The notes: generated by a model from the letters alone, not told the origin. 64,000 nucleotides of DNA from Rahnella rivi (GCF_019049655.1 NZ_JAFMOX010000066.1:124001-188000); one strand, 5' to 3'. Positions 25,585 through 34,495 are shown, numbered from the stretch's first letter. A program made the numbers and translations.

Positions 25585-26547
25585 GTGAGTATTGCTATTA
25601 TCATCGGCACGCACGGGTCAGCAGCTGAGCAGTTGCTGAAAACAGCGGAAATGATTTTAGGTGAACAGGATAACGTCGCCTATATCGATTTCGTACCCGG
25701 CGAGAACGCCGAAACCCTGATCGAAAAGTACACGGCAAAGTTGGGTGGTTTAGACACCAGCAGCGGCGTCCTTTTCCTGGTCGACACCTGGGGTGGCAGC
25801 CCGTTTAACGCCGCTAGCCGCATTGTTGTCGATAAGGAAAATTACGAAGTTGTCACCGGTGTGAATATCCCAATGCTGGCAGAAACGTTCATGGCACGTG
25901 ATGACAACCCCTCTTTCGCAGAGCTGGTTGCCATTGCAGTGGAAACCGGACGTATTGGCGTGAAAGCGCTGAAAACCCCGGAACCTGCCACCGAAGCGCC
26001 TGTCGCCGCACCTGTGCCAAAAAAAGCCGCCCCGGTTCAACCTTCCGGCCCGAATGACTACATGAAGATCGGTCTTGCCCGTATTGATGACCGTTTGATC
26101 CATGGCCAGGTAGCGACCCGCTGGACCAAAGAAACCAACGTCAACCGCATTATTGTTATCAGCGATGAAGTCGCTGCCGATACCGTGCGTAAAACGTTGC
26201 TGACTCAGGTTGCTCCTCCCGGTGTTACCGCACACGTTGTCGATGTGGAGAAAGCTATCCGTGTCTACAACAACCCAAAATACGCAGGCGACCGTGTGAT
26301 GTTGCTGTTCACCAATCCAACCGACGTGTTGCGTGTGGTGGAAGGTGGCATAAAGATTACGACCGTCAATATCGGTGGTATGGCATTCCGTCAGGGTAAA
26401 ACCCAGGTGAATAATGCCGTGTCCGTCGACGAGAAAGATATCGAAGCATTCAAAAAACTGGATGCCAAAGGTATTGAACTTGAAGTGCGTAAAGTGTCCT
26501 CGGATTCACGTCTCAAGATGATGGATCTTATTAATAAGATGAATTAA
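25585..26547 (+). CDS. manX: PTS mannose transporter EIIAB
   Basis: 320 residues from GTG 25585 with GGAGG upstream. EIIA domain at ~1-130 with the phosphorylated His10 (IIIGTHG); an Ala/Pro/Lys-rich linker at ~135-155; EIIB domain at ~158-320 with phospho-His173 in DDRLIHGQVATRW. It passes phosphate from HPr through IIA and IIB to incoming mannose, glucose, glucosamine and similar hexoses carried by ManYZ. First gene of manXYZ. Intact. Confidence 0.97.
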   Translation: MSIAIIIGTHGSAAEQLLKTAEMILGEQDNVAYIDFVPGENAETLIEKYTAKLGGLDTSSGVLFLVDTWGGSPFNAASRIVVDKENYEVVTGVNIPMLAETFMARDDNPSFAELVAIAVETGRIGVKALKTPEPATEAPVAAPVPKKAAPVQPSGPNDYMKIGLARIDDRLIHGQVATRWTKETNVNRIIVISDEVAADTVRKTLLTQVAPPGVTAHVVDVEKAIRVYNNPKYAGDRVMLLFTNPTDVLRVVEGGIKITTVNIGGMAFRQGKTQVNNAVSVDEKDIEAFKKLDAKGIELEVRKVSSDSRLKMMDLINKMN

Positions 26548-26640
26548 TAAGCACATGCCTTTCGGGCAGATGACCTCAACGTTATCTGTACCCTGTGTGC
26601 TTGTTTTTACTCAGCGTCCTTTGGTCATAGGAGAAGTGCA

Positions 26641-27438
26641 ATGGAGATCACCACACTACAAATTGTGCTGATATTTATTGTTGCATGTATTGCCGGGATG
26701 GGTTCGATTCTGGATGAGTTCCAGTTTCACCGTCCGTTAGTTGCCTGTACTTTGATCGGTTTTGTTCTGGGTGATGTTAAAACCGGGATCATCATCGGCG
26801 GTACTTTGGAAATGATCGCTTTGGGCTGGATGAACATCGGTGCTGCTGTTGCGCCAGATGCTGCTCTCGCCTCTATCATCTCGACCATTCTGGTTATTGC
26901 CGGCGGACAGTCTGTCGGTGCGGGTATCGCGCTGGCGATCCCTCTGGCAGCTGCCGGCCAGGTATTAACCATTATCGTTCGTACCATCACCGTTGCCTTC
27001 CAGCACGCCGCTGATAAGGCCGCTGAAAAAGGGAATCTGAGCGCCATTACCTGGATCCACGTTTCAGCACTGATTCTTCAGGCAATGCGTATCGCCATTC
27101 CAGCCGTGATTGTTGCTGTTTCTGTGGGTACTGCCATCGTTCATGATCTGCTGGCATCGATTCCGGAAGTGGTCACCAACGGCCTGAATATCGCGGGTGG
27201 TATGATTGTTGTTGTCGGTTACGCCATGGTCATCAACATGATGCGTGCTGGCTACCTGATGCCTTTCTTCTACCTCGGTTTCGTCACTGCGGCATTCACT
27301 AACTTCAACCTGGTTGCACTGGGTGTAATTGGTGTGGTGATGGCAGTGCTTTACATCCAGTTGAGCCCGAAATACAACAAATCTGCGCAAGCAGCGGCGG
27401 CTCCGGGTGTTAACGATCTCGATAACGAATTGGATTAA
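26641..27438 (+). CDS. manY: PTS mannose transporter EIIC
   Basis: 265 residues, strongly hydrophobic, several membrane spans. It contains the family segments GSILDEFQFHRPLVACTLIG, GGTLEMIALGWMNIGAA and ALGVIGVVMAVLY. Together with ManZ it makes the sugar channel of the mannose permease, which is also the receptor for class IIa bacteriocins and used by lambda DNA for entry in E. coli. Separated from manX by 93 bases and from manZ by 11, so one operon. Confidence 0.97.
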   Translation: MEITTLQIVLIFIVACIAGMGSILDEFQFHRPLVACTLIGFVLGDVKTGIIIGGTLEMIALGWMNIGAAVAPDAALASIISTILVIAGGQSVGAGIALAIPLAAAGQVLTIIVRTITVAFQHAADKAAEKGNLSAITWIHVSALILQAMRIAIPAVIVAVSVGTAIVHDLLASIPEVVTNGLNIAGGMIVVVGYAMVINMMRAGYLMPFFYLGFVTAAFTNFNLVALGVIGVVMAVLYIQLSPKYNKSAQAAAAPGVNDLDNELD

Positions 27439-27449
27439 GGGTGAAGGAC

Positions 27450-28292
27450 ATGGTTGATAAAACTGAAGTTAAAAAACTCACGGCAAGCGACATTCGCGGT
27501 GTGTTTATGCGCTCCAACCTTTTCCAGGGGTCATGGAACTTCGAACGTATGCAGGCTCTGGGCTTCTGCTTCTGTATGGTGCCTGCAATTCGTCGTCTCT
27601 ATCCTGAAAATAACGACGATCGCAAAGCGGCGATCAAACGCCATCTGGAATTCTTCAACACCCATCCTTACGTTGCAGCGCCTGTTTTGGGTGTAACGCT
27701 GGCGATGGAAGAACAGCGTGCCAACGGCGCACCTATCGACGACGCAGCCATCAACGGTCTGAAAGTCGGTCTGATGGGGCCTCTGGCCGGTGTGGGTGAC
27801 CCGATCTTCTGGGGTACTGTACGTCCGGTGTTTGCTGCGCTGGGTGCAGGTATCGCGATGACCGGGAGTCTGCTCGGACCGTTGCTGTTCTTTATTCTGT
27901 TCAACGTAGTGCGCCTGCTGACCCGTTATTACGGCGTGGCATATGGCTATAAAAAAGGTGTCGATATCGTTAGTGATATGGGCGGCGGCTTCCTGCAAAA
28001 ACTGACTGAGGGGGCGTCGATTCTCGGCCTCTTTGTCATGGGGGCGCTGGTTAACAAATGGACCCACGTTAACATCCCGCTGGTGGTATCGAAAATTACC
28101 GACCAGACAGGCCACACCACGGTCACCACGGTACAGACGATTCTGGACCAGCTGATGCCAGGTCTGGTGCCATTGCTGCTGACCTTCGGCTGTATGTGGT
28201 TGTTGCGTAAGAAAGTGAACGCGTTGTGGATCATCGTTGGCTTCTTCGCCATCGGTATCTTCGGTTACTGGATTGGCCTGTTAGGTCTCTGA
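27450..28292 (+). CDS. manZ: PTS mannose transporter EIID
   Basis: 280 residues from ATG 27450; an in-frame GTG at 27441 is rejected because E. coli ManZ begins MVD and GAAGG lies just upstream of the ATG. Typical IID sequence: SNLFQGSWNFERMQALGF, VGLMGPLAGVGDPIFWGTVR, GGGFLQKLTEGASILGLFVM (20 each) and a C-terminal hydrophobic region. Completes the mannose permease with ManY. Followed by a strong terminator. Confidence 0.97.
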   Translation: MVDKTEVKKLTASDIRGVFMRSNLFQGSWNFERMQALGFCFCMVPAIRRLYPENNDDRKAAIKRHLEFFNTHPYVAAPVLGVTLAMEEQRANGAPIDDAAINGLKVGLMGPLAGVGDPIFWGTVRPVFAALGAGIAMTGSLLGPLLFFILFNVVRLLTRYYGVAYGYKKGVDIVSDMGGGFLQKLTEGASILGLFVMGALVNKWTHVNIPLVVSKITDQTGHTTVTTVQTILDQLMPGLVPLLLTFGCMWLLRKKVNALWIIVGFFAIGIFGYWIGLLGL

Positions 28293-28299
28293 TAACCAC

Positions 28300-28330
28300 A
28301 AGCCGGGGGATCACTCCTCCGGCTTTTTTA
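28300..28330 (+). terminator. terminator of manXYZ
   Basis: AAGCCGG...CCGGCTT hairpin with an inner GGGGATCACTCC extension and a run of six T residues, 8 bases after manZ. Confidence 0.9.
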
Positions 28331-28399
28331 TTGCCTTAATTTGCCCATTTCTGATTTTATTTAGTTTTGCCTGTTGGCAGTGAGCTGGAGTTTTTTTTC

Positions 28400-28858
28400 A
28401 TGTCCGTGACCGATATCGTCCTCGTCCTCTTCATCGTGCTGCTGCTGGCTTATGCCATTTACGACGAATTCATCATGGGAACCCGCAACGGAAAAACACG
28501 TCTGAGAGTCAATCTCCGACGCCGTAACAAACTGGATTCCATCATTTTTATTGGTCTGCTGGCGATACTGCTTTACAACAATATTCAGGCGAATGGCACG
28601 CCTTTGACTAATTACCTGTTGATCGGCCTGGGGCTGGTCGCGTTCTACCTTTCTTTTATTCGCTGGCCAAAGTTGCTGTTCAAACCTGCGGGTTTTTACT
28701 TCGCCAATGCGTTCATTACCTACGACCGTATCCGTGGCATGAACCTCTCAGAAGATGGCGTGCTGGTGTTTGAACTGGAACAGAAGAAGTTATTGATTCG
28801 CGTAAACGAGTTGGACGATCTGGAAAGGATTTACAAAATCATGGTTGAAAATCAATAG
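28400..28858 (+). CDS. yobD: UPF0266 membrane protein YobD
   Basis: 152 residues from ATG 28400 (same length as E. coli). The frame opens earlier, but CTGGAG 8-9 bases before the chosen ATG and homology to the E. coli start (MTITDLVLILF) support it. Three membrane spans at ~4-20, ~45-65 and ~70-90, then a cytoplasmic tail with MNLSEDGVLVFELEQKKLLIRV (in part). Follows manXYZ as in E. coli. Function unknown. Confidence 0.93.
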   Translation: MSVTDIVLVLFIVLLLAYAIYDEFIMGTRNGKTRLRVNLRRRNKLDSIIFIGLLAILLYNNIQANGTPLTNYLLIGLGLVAFYLSFIRWPKLLFKPAGFYFANAFITYDRIRGMNLSEDGVLVFELEQKKLLIRVNELDDLERIYKIMVENQ

Positions 28859-28924
28859 ACTGACCTTCAACCACTGAATGCCGTAAGCGGACTGACGCCG
28901 CACAGTGCGACGCTCAGACTAAAA

Positions 28925-29764
28925 TTATGACTGGCCGCTCTCGTCATCCGCTTTACGCTGGTACAGCCTGATAACGAAGTCAGTTTCACACTCGAAAGCC
29001 TGCTCTGCCTTGAGATTTTTCATCACCTCTTCGGTGGCACGCCACGCAAATGGCGTCATCTGCAATAAATCAAATGCCTCCGCGCCGTTAAGCTGCATCC
29101 CGTAAGCCAGAGACTCCGTCGCCACGCGCTCGAATCCTTCCAGCTGTTCATCCAGTTCAGCATGCAGTTGCACATCCTGATAAATCAGCCCTTTCAGCTG
29201 ATAAAGATGACGTGGCCCCGGTGCCACGGTTAACACTATGCCACCCGGTTTTAACGCGCGGTACAGCTCCTGAGCCTTACACGGGGCGTAGATACGCACC
29301 ACGGCGTCCAGCGAGGCGGCGGCGAAGGGTAAGCGGTGGCTGGAGGCGACACAGAATGACACAGCGTGGTACCGCTTTGCCGCATAGCGAATCGCGACTT
29401 TTGCCACATCCAGGCCAAACACTTTCATCGCACGCGTTTGCATCAGGCGCTCCGCGATGGCCGTGGTGTAATACCCTTCCCCGCATCCGATATCGAGCAG
29501 CGTACCGGCACTTTGCGGCAACACATCATCAAGAATGGTCACCAGACGGTCGCGCAGCGGCTGATAATGACCGGCATCCAGAAAGGCACGTCGCGACATC
29601 ATCATTTCGGTGCTGTCCCCCGGTTGCTTCGAACGTTTGTGCTGCACGGGCATCAGATTGACGTAGCCTTCCTTTGCATGATCGAACTGATGATTTTCCG
29701 GGCAACGCCATTGCTGGCCGGTCAGCTCAAGAGGCTGGAAACAAAGTGGACACTGATAAGTCAT
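28925..29764 (-). CDS. rlmA: 23S rRNA (guanine-745-N1)-methyltransferase
   Basis: 279 residues from ATG 29764, where homology begins (MTYQCPLCFQPL). N-terminal zinc ribbon with CPLC and CPENHQF Cys/His ligands; then conserved FDHAKEGYVNLMPVQHKRS; SAM-binding motif LDIGCGEGYYT near 95. The enzyme methylates G745 in helix 35 of 23S rRNA; loss gives viomycin resistance in E. coli. Divergent from the YfiH-like gene. In E. coli mntP lies beside rlmA; no mntP is seen here. Confidence 0.96.
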   Translation of the reverse strand: MTYQCPLCFQPLELTGQQWRCPENHQFDHAKEGYVNLMPVQHKRSKQPGDSTEMMMSRRAFLDAGHYQPLRDRLVTILDDVLPQSAGTLLDIGCGEGYYTTAIAERLMQTRAMKVFGLDVAKVAIRYAAKRYHAVSFCVASSHRLPFAAASLDAVVRIYAPCKAQELYRALKPGGIVLTVAPGPRHLYQLKGLIYQDVQLHAELDEQLEGFERVATESLAYGMQLNGAEAFDLLQMTPFAWRATEEVMKNLKAEQAFECETDFVIRLYQRKADDESGQS

Positions 29765-29911
29765 GCGGGAAACCTGCAAGGAAAGTCTGAAGGGGCGAAT
29801 ATTCGCAATAAGGTTAAGTCTAAAGAAGGCGACTTGCGGTTGCAACTGCTGGAAAATCGGGTGGAAAGCCAGCTACACTGGTGCCATAACATTTTATTAA
29901 CGAGACTTGAG

Positions 29912-30613
29912 ATGAGTGACAGCTCAGCCTTACTCCGTCAAATCCCCGGTATTCTTCATGGTTTCGGTGACAAACGTGCCCTGCTTCCCGCCGGGTTACA
30001 ACCTTATGAGGCTACCCGTCCGGTAAAAAAACAGGTGCATGGCGTCAGGATTGTGGATGTCTCCCGGCCAGAGCAAGCCTGTGGTGAAGCTGATGGGCTT
30101 TTCACGTCCACACCCGGCATTCTTCTGACGGTGTACACAGCAGACTGCCTGCCGGTCATTTTCAGCCGTAAAGATGGTCAACACATTGGGGTGGTGCACG
30201 CCGGCTGGCGCGGGCTTATCGACGGGATTCTGGAGCAGGTCGCGGCCCGCATTACACTGTCAGGCGATACCGCCGACTGGGTTGCCTCTGTTGGCCCGGC
30301 GGCGGGGGCCTGCTGCTATGAAGTCAGCCAGGAGCTGAACGATACCTTTATAGAGCGCCTCGATTTACCTGCATCGCTGATTTCTCCCCGGCCCCGTCAT
30401 CTTGATTTAGCCGCTATCGCACAAGCCAAGTTACGCGCACTCGGTTTCACTGAAACAGACCGAGCAGGCCGCTGTACCATTTGTACGCCGGATGAAACCG
30501 GACAAGGGTTCCATTACACCAGTTTTCGTCGCAACAGCCATCAGCGTGCGTTGAATCCATCGCATCCTGGGATCAGCGGGCGAAATCAGCAGTCGGGGAT
30601 CATCATCCTCTGA
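29912..30613 (+). CDS. YfiH/LACC1-family purine nucleoside phosphorylase-like protein
   Basis: 233 residues. The zinc/catalytic triad of the family is visible: His in VKKQVHGVRIV, Cys in TVYTADCLPV and His in GVVHAGWRG. Also present: SVGPAAGACCYEV and RRNSHQRA. Related proteins (YfiH, LACC1) cleave purine nucleosides, and older names call them multicopper polyphenol oxidases. E. coli YfiH is encoded near clpB, so this looks like a second family member in the place where E. coli has mntP. Divergent from rlmA, convergent with cspC. Whether a yfiH also exists elsewhere cannot be seen. Confidence 0.85.
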   Translation: MSDSSALLRQIPGILHGFGDKRALLPAGLQPYEATRPVKKQVHGVRIVDVSRPEQACGEADGLFTSTPGILLTVYTADCLPVIFSRKDGQHIGVVHAGWRGLIDGILEQVAARITLSGDTADWVASVGPAAGACCYEVSQELNDTFIERLDLPASLISPRPRHLDLAAIAQAKLRALGFTETDRAGRCTICTPDETGQGFHYTSFRRNSHQRALNPSHPGISGRNQQSGIIIL

Positions 30614-30623
30614 ATGCCGGACA

Positions 30624-30651
30624 CAAAAAAACCCGCCTTAGCGGGTTTTTT
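30624..30651. terminator. bidirectional terminator between the YfiH-like gene and cspC
   Basis: AAACCCGC-CTTA-GCGGGTTT hairpin flanked by an A-run and a T-run, ideal for both convergent genes. Confidence 0.92.
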
Positions 30652-30666
30652 TACAGCTGACGCTGC

Positions 30667-30876
30667 TTAGATTGCAGTTACGTTAACTGCAGACGGGCCT
30701 TTCTGGCCGTCCTGGATTTCGAACTCTACGTTCTGGCCTTCAGCCAGAGTTTTGAAGCCATTACCCTGGATTGCAGAGAAGTGTACGAACACGTCTTTGC
30801 TGCCGTCAGCAGGAGTAATGAAGCCGAAACCTTTAGACTCGTTGAACCACTTAACTTGACCTTTGATCTTTGCCAT
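30667..30876 (-). CDS. cspC: cold-shock-like protein CspC
   Basis: 69 residues, identical to E. coli CspC except for a Ser in place of Ala near 62 (KGPSAVNVTAI). RNP1 (KGFGFI) and RNP2 (VFVHFSAI) RNA-binding motifs are present. CspC binds single-stranded RNA, acts as an antiterminator and stabilises rpoS and other stress mRNAs; it is not cold-induced. Downstream partner of yobF, 41 bases apart, as in the E. coli yobF-cspC operon. Confidence 0.98.
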   Translation of the reverse strand: MAKIKGQVKWFNESKGFGFITPADGSKDVFVHFSAIQGNGFKTLAEGQNVEFEIQDGQKGPSAVNVTAI

Positions 30877-30917
30877 CTTGAGTATTTCCTTTGGATTGTT
30901 TAAACCGCCCGTAGGCG

Positions 30918-31034
30918 TTACATAGACAAACTAGAGTCGTTACTGCTTGAGGCACTAAGATAAGAATCGGCAGAGAAGCGGTATTCAACGTGAACGTCTT
31001 TACTCAGAACTTCTATACTGAAAATGCCACACAT
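30918..31034 (-). CDS. yobF: small protein YobF (DUF2527)
   Basis: 38 residues starting MCGIFSIEVLSKDVHVEYR and continuing FSADSYLSASSSNDSSLSM. E. coli YobF (47 residues) begins MCGIFSKEVLSKHVDVEYR, so identity is clear for the first half. The C-terminal half is diverged and shorter, losing the region after ...SNVSVLSM. A conserved heat-shock-induced mini-protein upstream of cspC whose function is unknown. Too short to show among longer reading frames. Confidence 0.92.
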   Translation of the reverse strand: MCGIFSIEVLSKDVHVEYRFSADSYLSASSSNDSSLSM

Positions 31035-32152
31035 ATACAGAACTGTACCTCGTTTTACCCAGAAGCGTTATCACATACTCTGAATTCGATGGCAAGCCAT
31101 TTTTAATCAGCGATGGACATGTCGCACATATTTGAGCCGCTTAATGGCACTTCGTGTTCAGTTAAGCTGAAATATGTTGATAGACATGCTTTTTTCTGCT
31201 TTACAGGCACAGCGGTATATCAAACAAAACAATAACGACCTTTTTCGATTATTGATCATTTAATGCAGAACCGTAAGCGTAAAAAACATCTTTATTTGAA
31301 TTTTTATGGAGAAACTGACTACAGAAGCCTTACACATCAGCCTTCAGCGCCACCTCCACGGGCAGGCTGCTGACAGTGAAGCCGGTTACCGGTGCGACCC
31401 GAACTTAAACCCTCCCCACTCTCGGCGCAATTTTTGTCCCCACCTGCATTGTGACTGGTTATGCAATAATCAATAAGGCCATCGATGAATAAAATGGTGC
31501 AATAAAAACAAGGAAAAGAAATAAATGCACCTTAACTGTGCGTCTTCAGAGGGGCACAGATATTATTGCTTCAGAATTTTTCCTGAAGGCTTCCAATTCC
31601 AGAAACCCTGTTCACAATATGTATATTACTTACTCAGCGTTTTTTACATTATAATGAATTAAATTTTGCGACTTAGTTAAATTAGCATTAACATTTCGCC
31701 TGTTATTTGAGCAGCCTTATTCAATAATAAAATATCATTATAATTAATAATTATTTAATACCGTGACCTGCCTCGCAAAAAATCTATTTTCCCGAACACA
31801 ATCGGGTGGAGACTTTTGCGTCTGAACTTGCTGCATAGCTCACTGTAAAACCCGCGAAAAATCCCGTCTGCGGCAGCTCCGGTGCGCTTTTCTGTTCCGG
31901 TTCAGCACAAATCTCTTTGTCTGTAAGCGTTAAGCGATGTCTTGCGGTGATAAACACCCTATTTCACCGTCAGACATGCCAATATCCTGTCTGCACTGCT
32001 TTCCAGAAAACGCTATTTAGCGTTATTTATTATAAATACTAACAATTCATTAACCCCTTCATTGATTAAGGTGAAGCATTACCGCCGCTCAGGTGATAAT
32101 ACTTCTCATTAATAAACATAATCCCTCAGGCGTGATGAGCAACATTCCTGTT
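31035..32152. other. 1.1-kb gene-free, AT-rich stretch
   Basis: No frame with family resemblance and a ribosome site was found on either strand. On the minus strand about 24 codons ending at 31337 (VRVAPVTGFTVSS then LPVEVALKADV and a stop) read like a natural C-terminus and are more GC-rich than the surroundings, so this may be the scar of a deleted gene. The 5' part next to yobF must hold the yobF-cspC promoter and leader. Confidence 0.4.
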
Positions 32153-33142
32153 TCACTCTTTAGATATGCTGGCTCCCATTTTTAATGGCTTGAAATTCAT
32201 ATCTGGATTAACGCTTTGAGCAATCGCCTGGGTTAATTCCTTTAAGGGCTGATCAAGGGATTCATCCGCTAATTCAAAAACGCCCCAATGGATCGGCACA
32301 GCTTTGTGACAACGCAGTTCTGAAAACACCCCGACAGCCTGCTGCGGATCCATATGCTGCGCGCTCATGAACCATCTTGGTGCATAAGCACCTATCGGAA
32401 TGGCCGCCAAATCGAAGGGGCCCAGTCGCTGCCCTATCACTTCAAACTGATTGCTGTAACCACTGTCGCCTGAGAAATAAAAACGCATTGCCGGATGTGC
32501 AACCACCCAACCACACCACAGGGACTGATTGCGATCCCAGGGCGTCCTCATACTCCAGTGGCGCGCCGGTACGGCTGAAAACGTCATTTCTCCAAACTGC
32601 CGTTCCTCCCACCAGTCAAGCTCCTCCACAAACTTAGCGCCGCGTTTTTCCAGCCATCTTTTCATACCGAGAGGCACCATAAACTGTACCTGCGGGAAAC
32701 GACGCAACAGTTTACGCACCGTGGTTTTATCCAGATGGTCATAGTGATTATGTGAAAAAAGCACCACATCAATGGGAGGGAGTTGGCTGACCGCCGCCGG
32801 AACCGGCGTTTTACGTTTGGGGCCGTAAAACCTCAACGGCGAAGCCCGTTCCGAAAGCGCAGGGTCCGTGAGAATGTATCGCCCCGCAACGCGTAACAAC
32901 AAACAGGCATGGCCCAGAAACCATAATCGGTCATCACTGCCGCTGAAGTCGGCCTGTTGCCACCATTGATCAATAAAATGATCATAGCCTTTCTCCGGCG
33001 GGACAGGCAGTTGCTGCGCTTTCCGCTCCTGCTGCCAGCGTTTCAAATCGCCCTTCTGGCGATTATGTGGCTCGATGTTGGTGAAGCCTTCGGGCGTGTG
33101 ATGACTTTTGGACGGATCGTAATACGGATTTTTACCCGGCAT
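32153..33142 (-). CDS. MBL-fold metallo-hydrolase (RomA/NAPE-PLD-like)
   Basis: 329 residues from ATG 33142, with GGAG 5 bases upstream (an upstream in-frame ATG at 33163 lacks one). The zinc motif SHNHYDHLD near 135-143 is the HxHxDH signature; further ligands are in FSGDSGYS and PIHWGVFEL. The N-terminus has the GKNPYY segment typical of this group, related to RomA and to N-acylphosphatidylethanolamine phospholipase D. No signal peptide, so probably cytoplasmic. A Fur-like box overlaps the region directly upstream of the ribosome site, so iron repression is likely. Substrate unknown. It is absent from this place in E. coli. Confidence 0.85.
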   Translation of the reverse strand: MPGKNPYYDPSKSHHTPEGFTNIEPHNRQKGDLKRWQQERKAQQLPVPPEKGYDHFIDQWWQQADFSGSDDRLWFLGHACLLLRVAGRYILTDPALSERASPLRFYGPKRKTPVPAAVSQLPPIDVVLFSHNHYDHLDKTTVRKLLRRFPQVQFMVPLGMKRWLEKRGAKFVEELDWWEERQFGEMTFSAVPARHWSMRTPWDRNQSLWCGWVVAHPAMRFYFSGDSGYSNQFEVIGQRLGPFDLAAIPIGAYAPRWFMSAQHMDPQQAVGVFSELRCHKAVPIHWGVFELADESLDQPLKELTQAIAQSVNPDMNFKPLKMGASISKE

Positions 33143-33150
33143 ATAACTCC

Positions 33151-33167
33151 TGATGATTATCATTCAA
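33151..33167 (-). promoter_or_regulatory. Fur-like box upstream of the MBL hydrolase gene
   Basis: On the minus strand TTGAATGATAATCATCA carries the perfect 12-base Fur core AATGATAATCAT. A second, weaker match (TATGATAATTAATCC) lies about 40 bases further upstream at 33191-33205. The first site ends just before the ribosome site, a repressing position. Confidence 0.6.
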
Positions 33168-33327
33168 GGGGCGTCAGTGCCTCCTTTATCCGGATTAATT
33201 ATCATACTTCCCGATATCACCACAGGCTAAAAGTGCAACATTGTGTGGGACTGCGAGTGAAGGAGTGAGTTAAGAAGATCTTAATAATTCTGTGTTTAAC
33301 TGGTGACGTTCAAAAAGGAGGACATTT

Positions 33328-33618
33328 ATGACCCGGAATACAACCGATCGCCGCAGCTCATTTTCTGCGCGTTTGACCCATATTATGCAAATTCAGACGC
33401 AATACGGACGCTTATGGCTTCGCTCCCGCTTTCGCCGGATGAGCGTTCCGCCAGCCCTTAAGCTTGTCACATTCGCTGTTTTCAGCCTGTTGATACTGGC
33501 GCTGACGGGAACAATGCTGCTGATGTTTGATCTTATCGCGATGGTTTTCCGCACGCTAAAGCGCCCTTTCCCCCGCGGCGGTTTCCGTCAGCCCCCTCTC
33601 ATCAGGAAAGCCCTGTAA
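33328..33618 (+). CDS. small single-span membrane protein
   Basis: 96 residues with a GGAGG site 7 bases before the ATG. A very basic N-terminus (~1-45, many Arg) is followed by one or two hydrophobic stretches at ~48-76 (VTFAVFSLLILALTG then TMLLMFDLIAMVF) and a basic Pro/Arg tail. The charge pattern predicts a cytoplasmic N-terminus. No family recognised. Divergent from the MBL gene and possibly sharing its Fur-controlled region. Confidence 0.6.
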   Translation: MTRNTTDRRSSFSARLTHIMQIQTQYGRLWLRSRFRRMSVPPALKLVTFAVFSLLILALTGTMLLMFDLIAMVFRTLKRPFPRGGFRQPPLIRKAL

Positions 33619-33679
33619 AACAAAAACCGTGCAGGAAGAGACCGGCACGGTTTGAAGTAAAATTGATGTACGCTGATTA

Positions 33680-33916
33680 TCAGGCAGGCATACCGCAAAG
33701 TTTGGTCAGATTTCTGGCTCCGATCATGAGAGTAGCAACATAGGATTGTCTGCGGGTCACCACTTCTACCGCAACACGCGCATCTTTATATTTGATGAGA
33801 TAAGTCGAAGGCCAACCCTGACGCCGTTTGCCATAGGCTTTTTCATGACTGTCGATAGCTGCGTGAGCAACCACCAGATGGGAGAGAGTTTTATCACCTT
33901 TAATGATGCGCTTCAT
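33680..33916 (-). CDS. small basic protein, possibly DUF4060-like
   Basis: 78 residues from ATG 33916, which has GGAG 7 bases upstream (longer frame to 33946 starts at TTG without a site). Lys/Arg-rich, with AAIDSHEKAYGKRRQGWPSTY then VAVEVVTRRQSYVATLMIGARNL (in parts). The alternation of a His-containing helix and a beta hairpin recalls the phage-associated DUF4060 family, from memory only. Neighbouring NinX-like gene is also phage-related. Function unknown. Confidence 0.5.
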   Translation of the reverse strand: MKRIIKGDKTLSHLVVAHAAIDSHEKAYGKRRQGWPSTYLIKYKDARVAVEVVTRRQSYVATLMIGARNLTKLCGMPA

Positions 33917-34048
33917 AATGGACTCCGCCTTAGACACAACTGTCAAAATGAGGAAACATTAATCACTTGATACTCATCGCTTTGCGCGACGCTTATTCGA
34001 ATCACTTCTTTGCAAAACCTTGTCACAATCTGAGTATCTCTGCGCTTT

Positions 34049-34363
34049 TTACTCTGCGCAAGCCTTACTTTCTTTACTTAGCAGGAAACAGACCATGGCT
34101 GCCCGCAATGGACGTTTACTTTGCGCCTGCCACTGGCCATGAGGGCTTTGAATTTCTGCAAGCCAAAGAGGATCGCTCTGTAACTCTTTAAAATTTATGC
34201 TGATTTTGTTGGCGCAAATAATAGGCCACGCGTCGGAGGGGTTGTTGCAATAATCTTTGCCTTTGATGCCGCCGTAGGGATACCACTTCTCAGGCTCTTC
34301 CCCGGTCAGTAAGGCGATACTGTGGTTTACATCGGTGTCGTTTTCTTCAGACCATTTAATCAT
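34049..34363 (-). CDS. NinX-like protein (DUF2591)
   Basis: 104 residues from ATG 34363, with AGGGAAG 6-7 bases upstream. The C-terminal half, WPIICANKISINF then WLAEIQSPHGQWQAQSKRPL and RAAMVCFLLSK, follows the DUF2591 pattern of lambdoid NinX proteins, in which an IxxxxI...W...A...P..AAMRC core is conserved. Such genes normally sit in phage nin regions; here it is an isolated copy between yobF and yebO. Probably a captured phage gene. Function unknown. Confidence 0.6.
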   Translation of the reverse strand: MIKWSEENDTDVNHSIALLTGEEPEKWYPYGGIKGKDYCNNPSDAWPIICANKISINFKELQSDPLWLAEIQSPHGQWQAQSKRPLRAAMVCFLLSKESKACAE

Positions 34364-34460
34364 CGGTTCTTCCCTCTCACAGAGCACATGCGTGGAGACT
34401 ACCGGATGATTAAGACAGATTTATGAATCGAAGGTCCAGGCGATCATGAGCAAGTGAAGG

Positions 34461-34484
34461 GTAAAAACCCGCACGGGGCGGGTC
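34461..34484 (-). terminator. terminator of yebO
   Basis: On the minus strand ACCCGC-CCCGT-GCGGGT is followed by five T residues, 12 bases after the yebO stop. Confidence 0.8.
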
Positions 34485-34495
34485 AGTAAAACCAC

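Noticed and set aside
29366..29911. Long plus-strand open frame extending the YfiH-like gene leftwards through rlmA
   Set aside because: It is the antisense shadow of rlmA; family homology begins at 29912.
31337..31410. Minus-strand C-terminus-like peptide as a named pseudogene
   Set aside because: Only about 24 codons and no family identified; mentioned only as a possible scar in the gene-free stretch.
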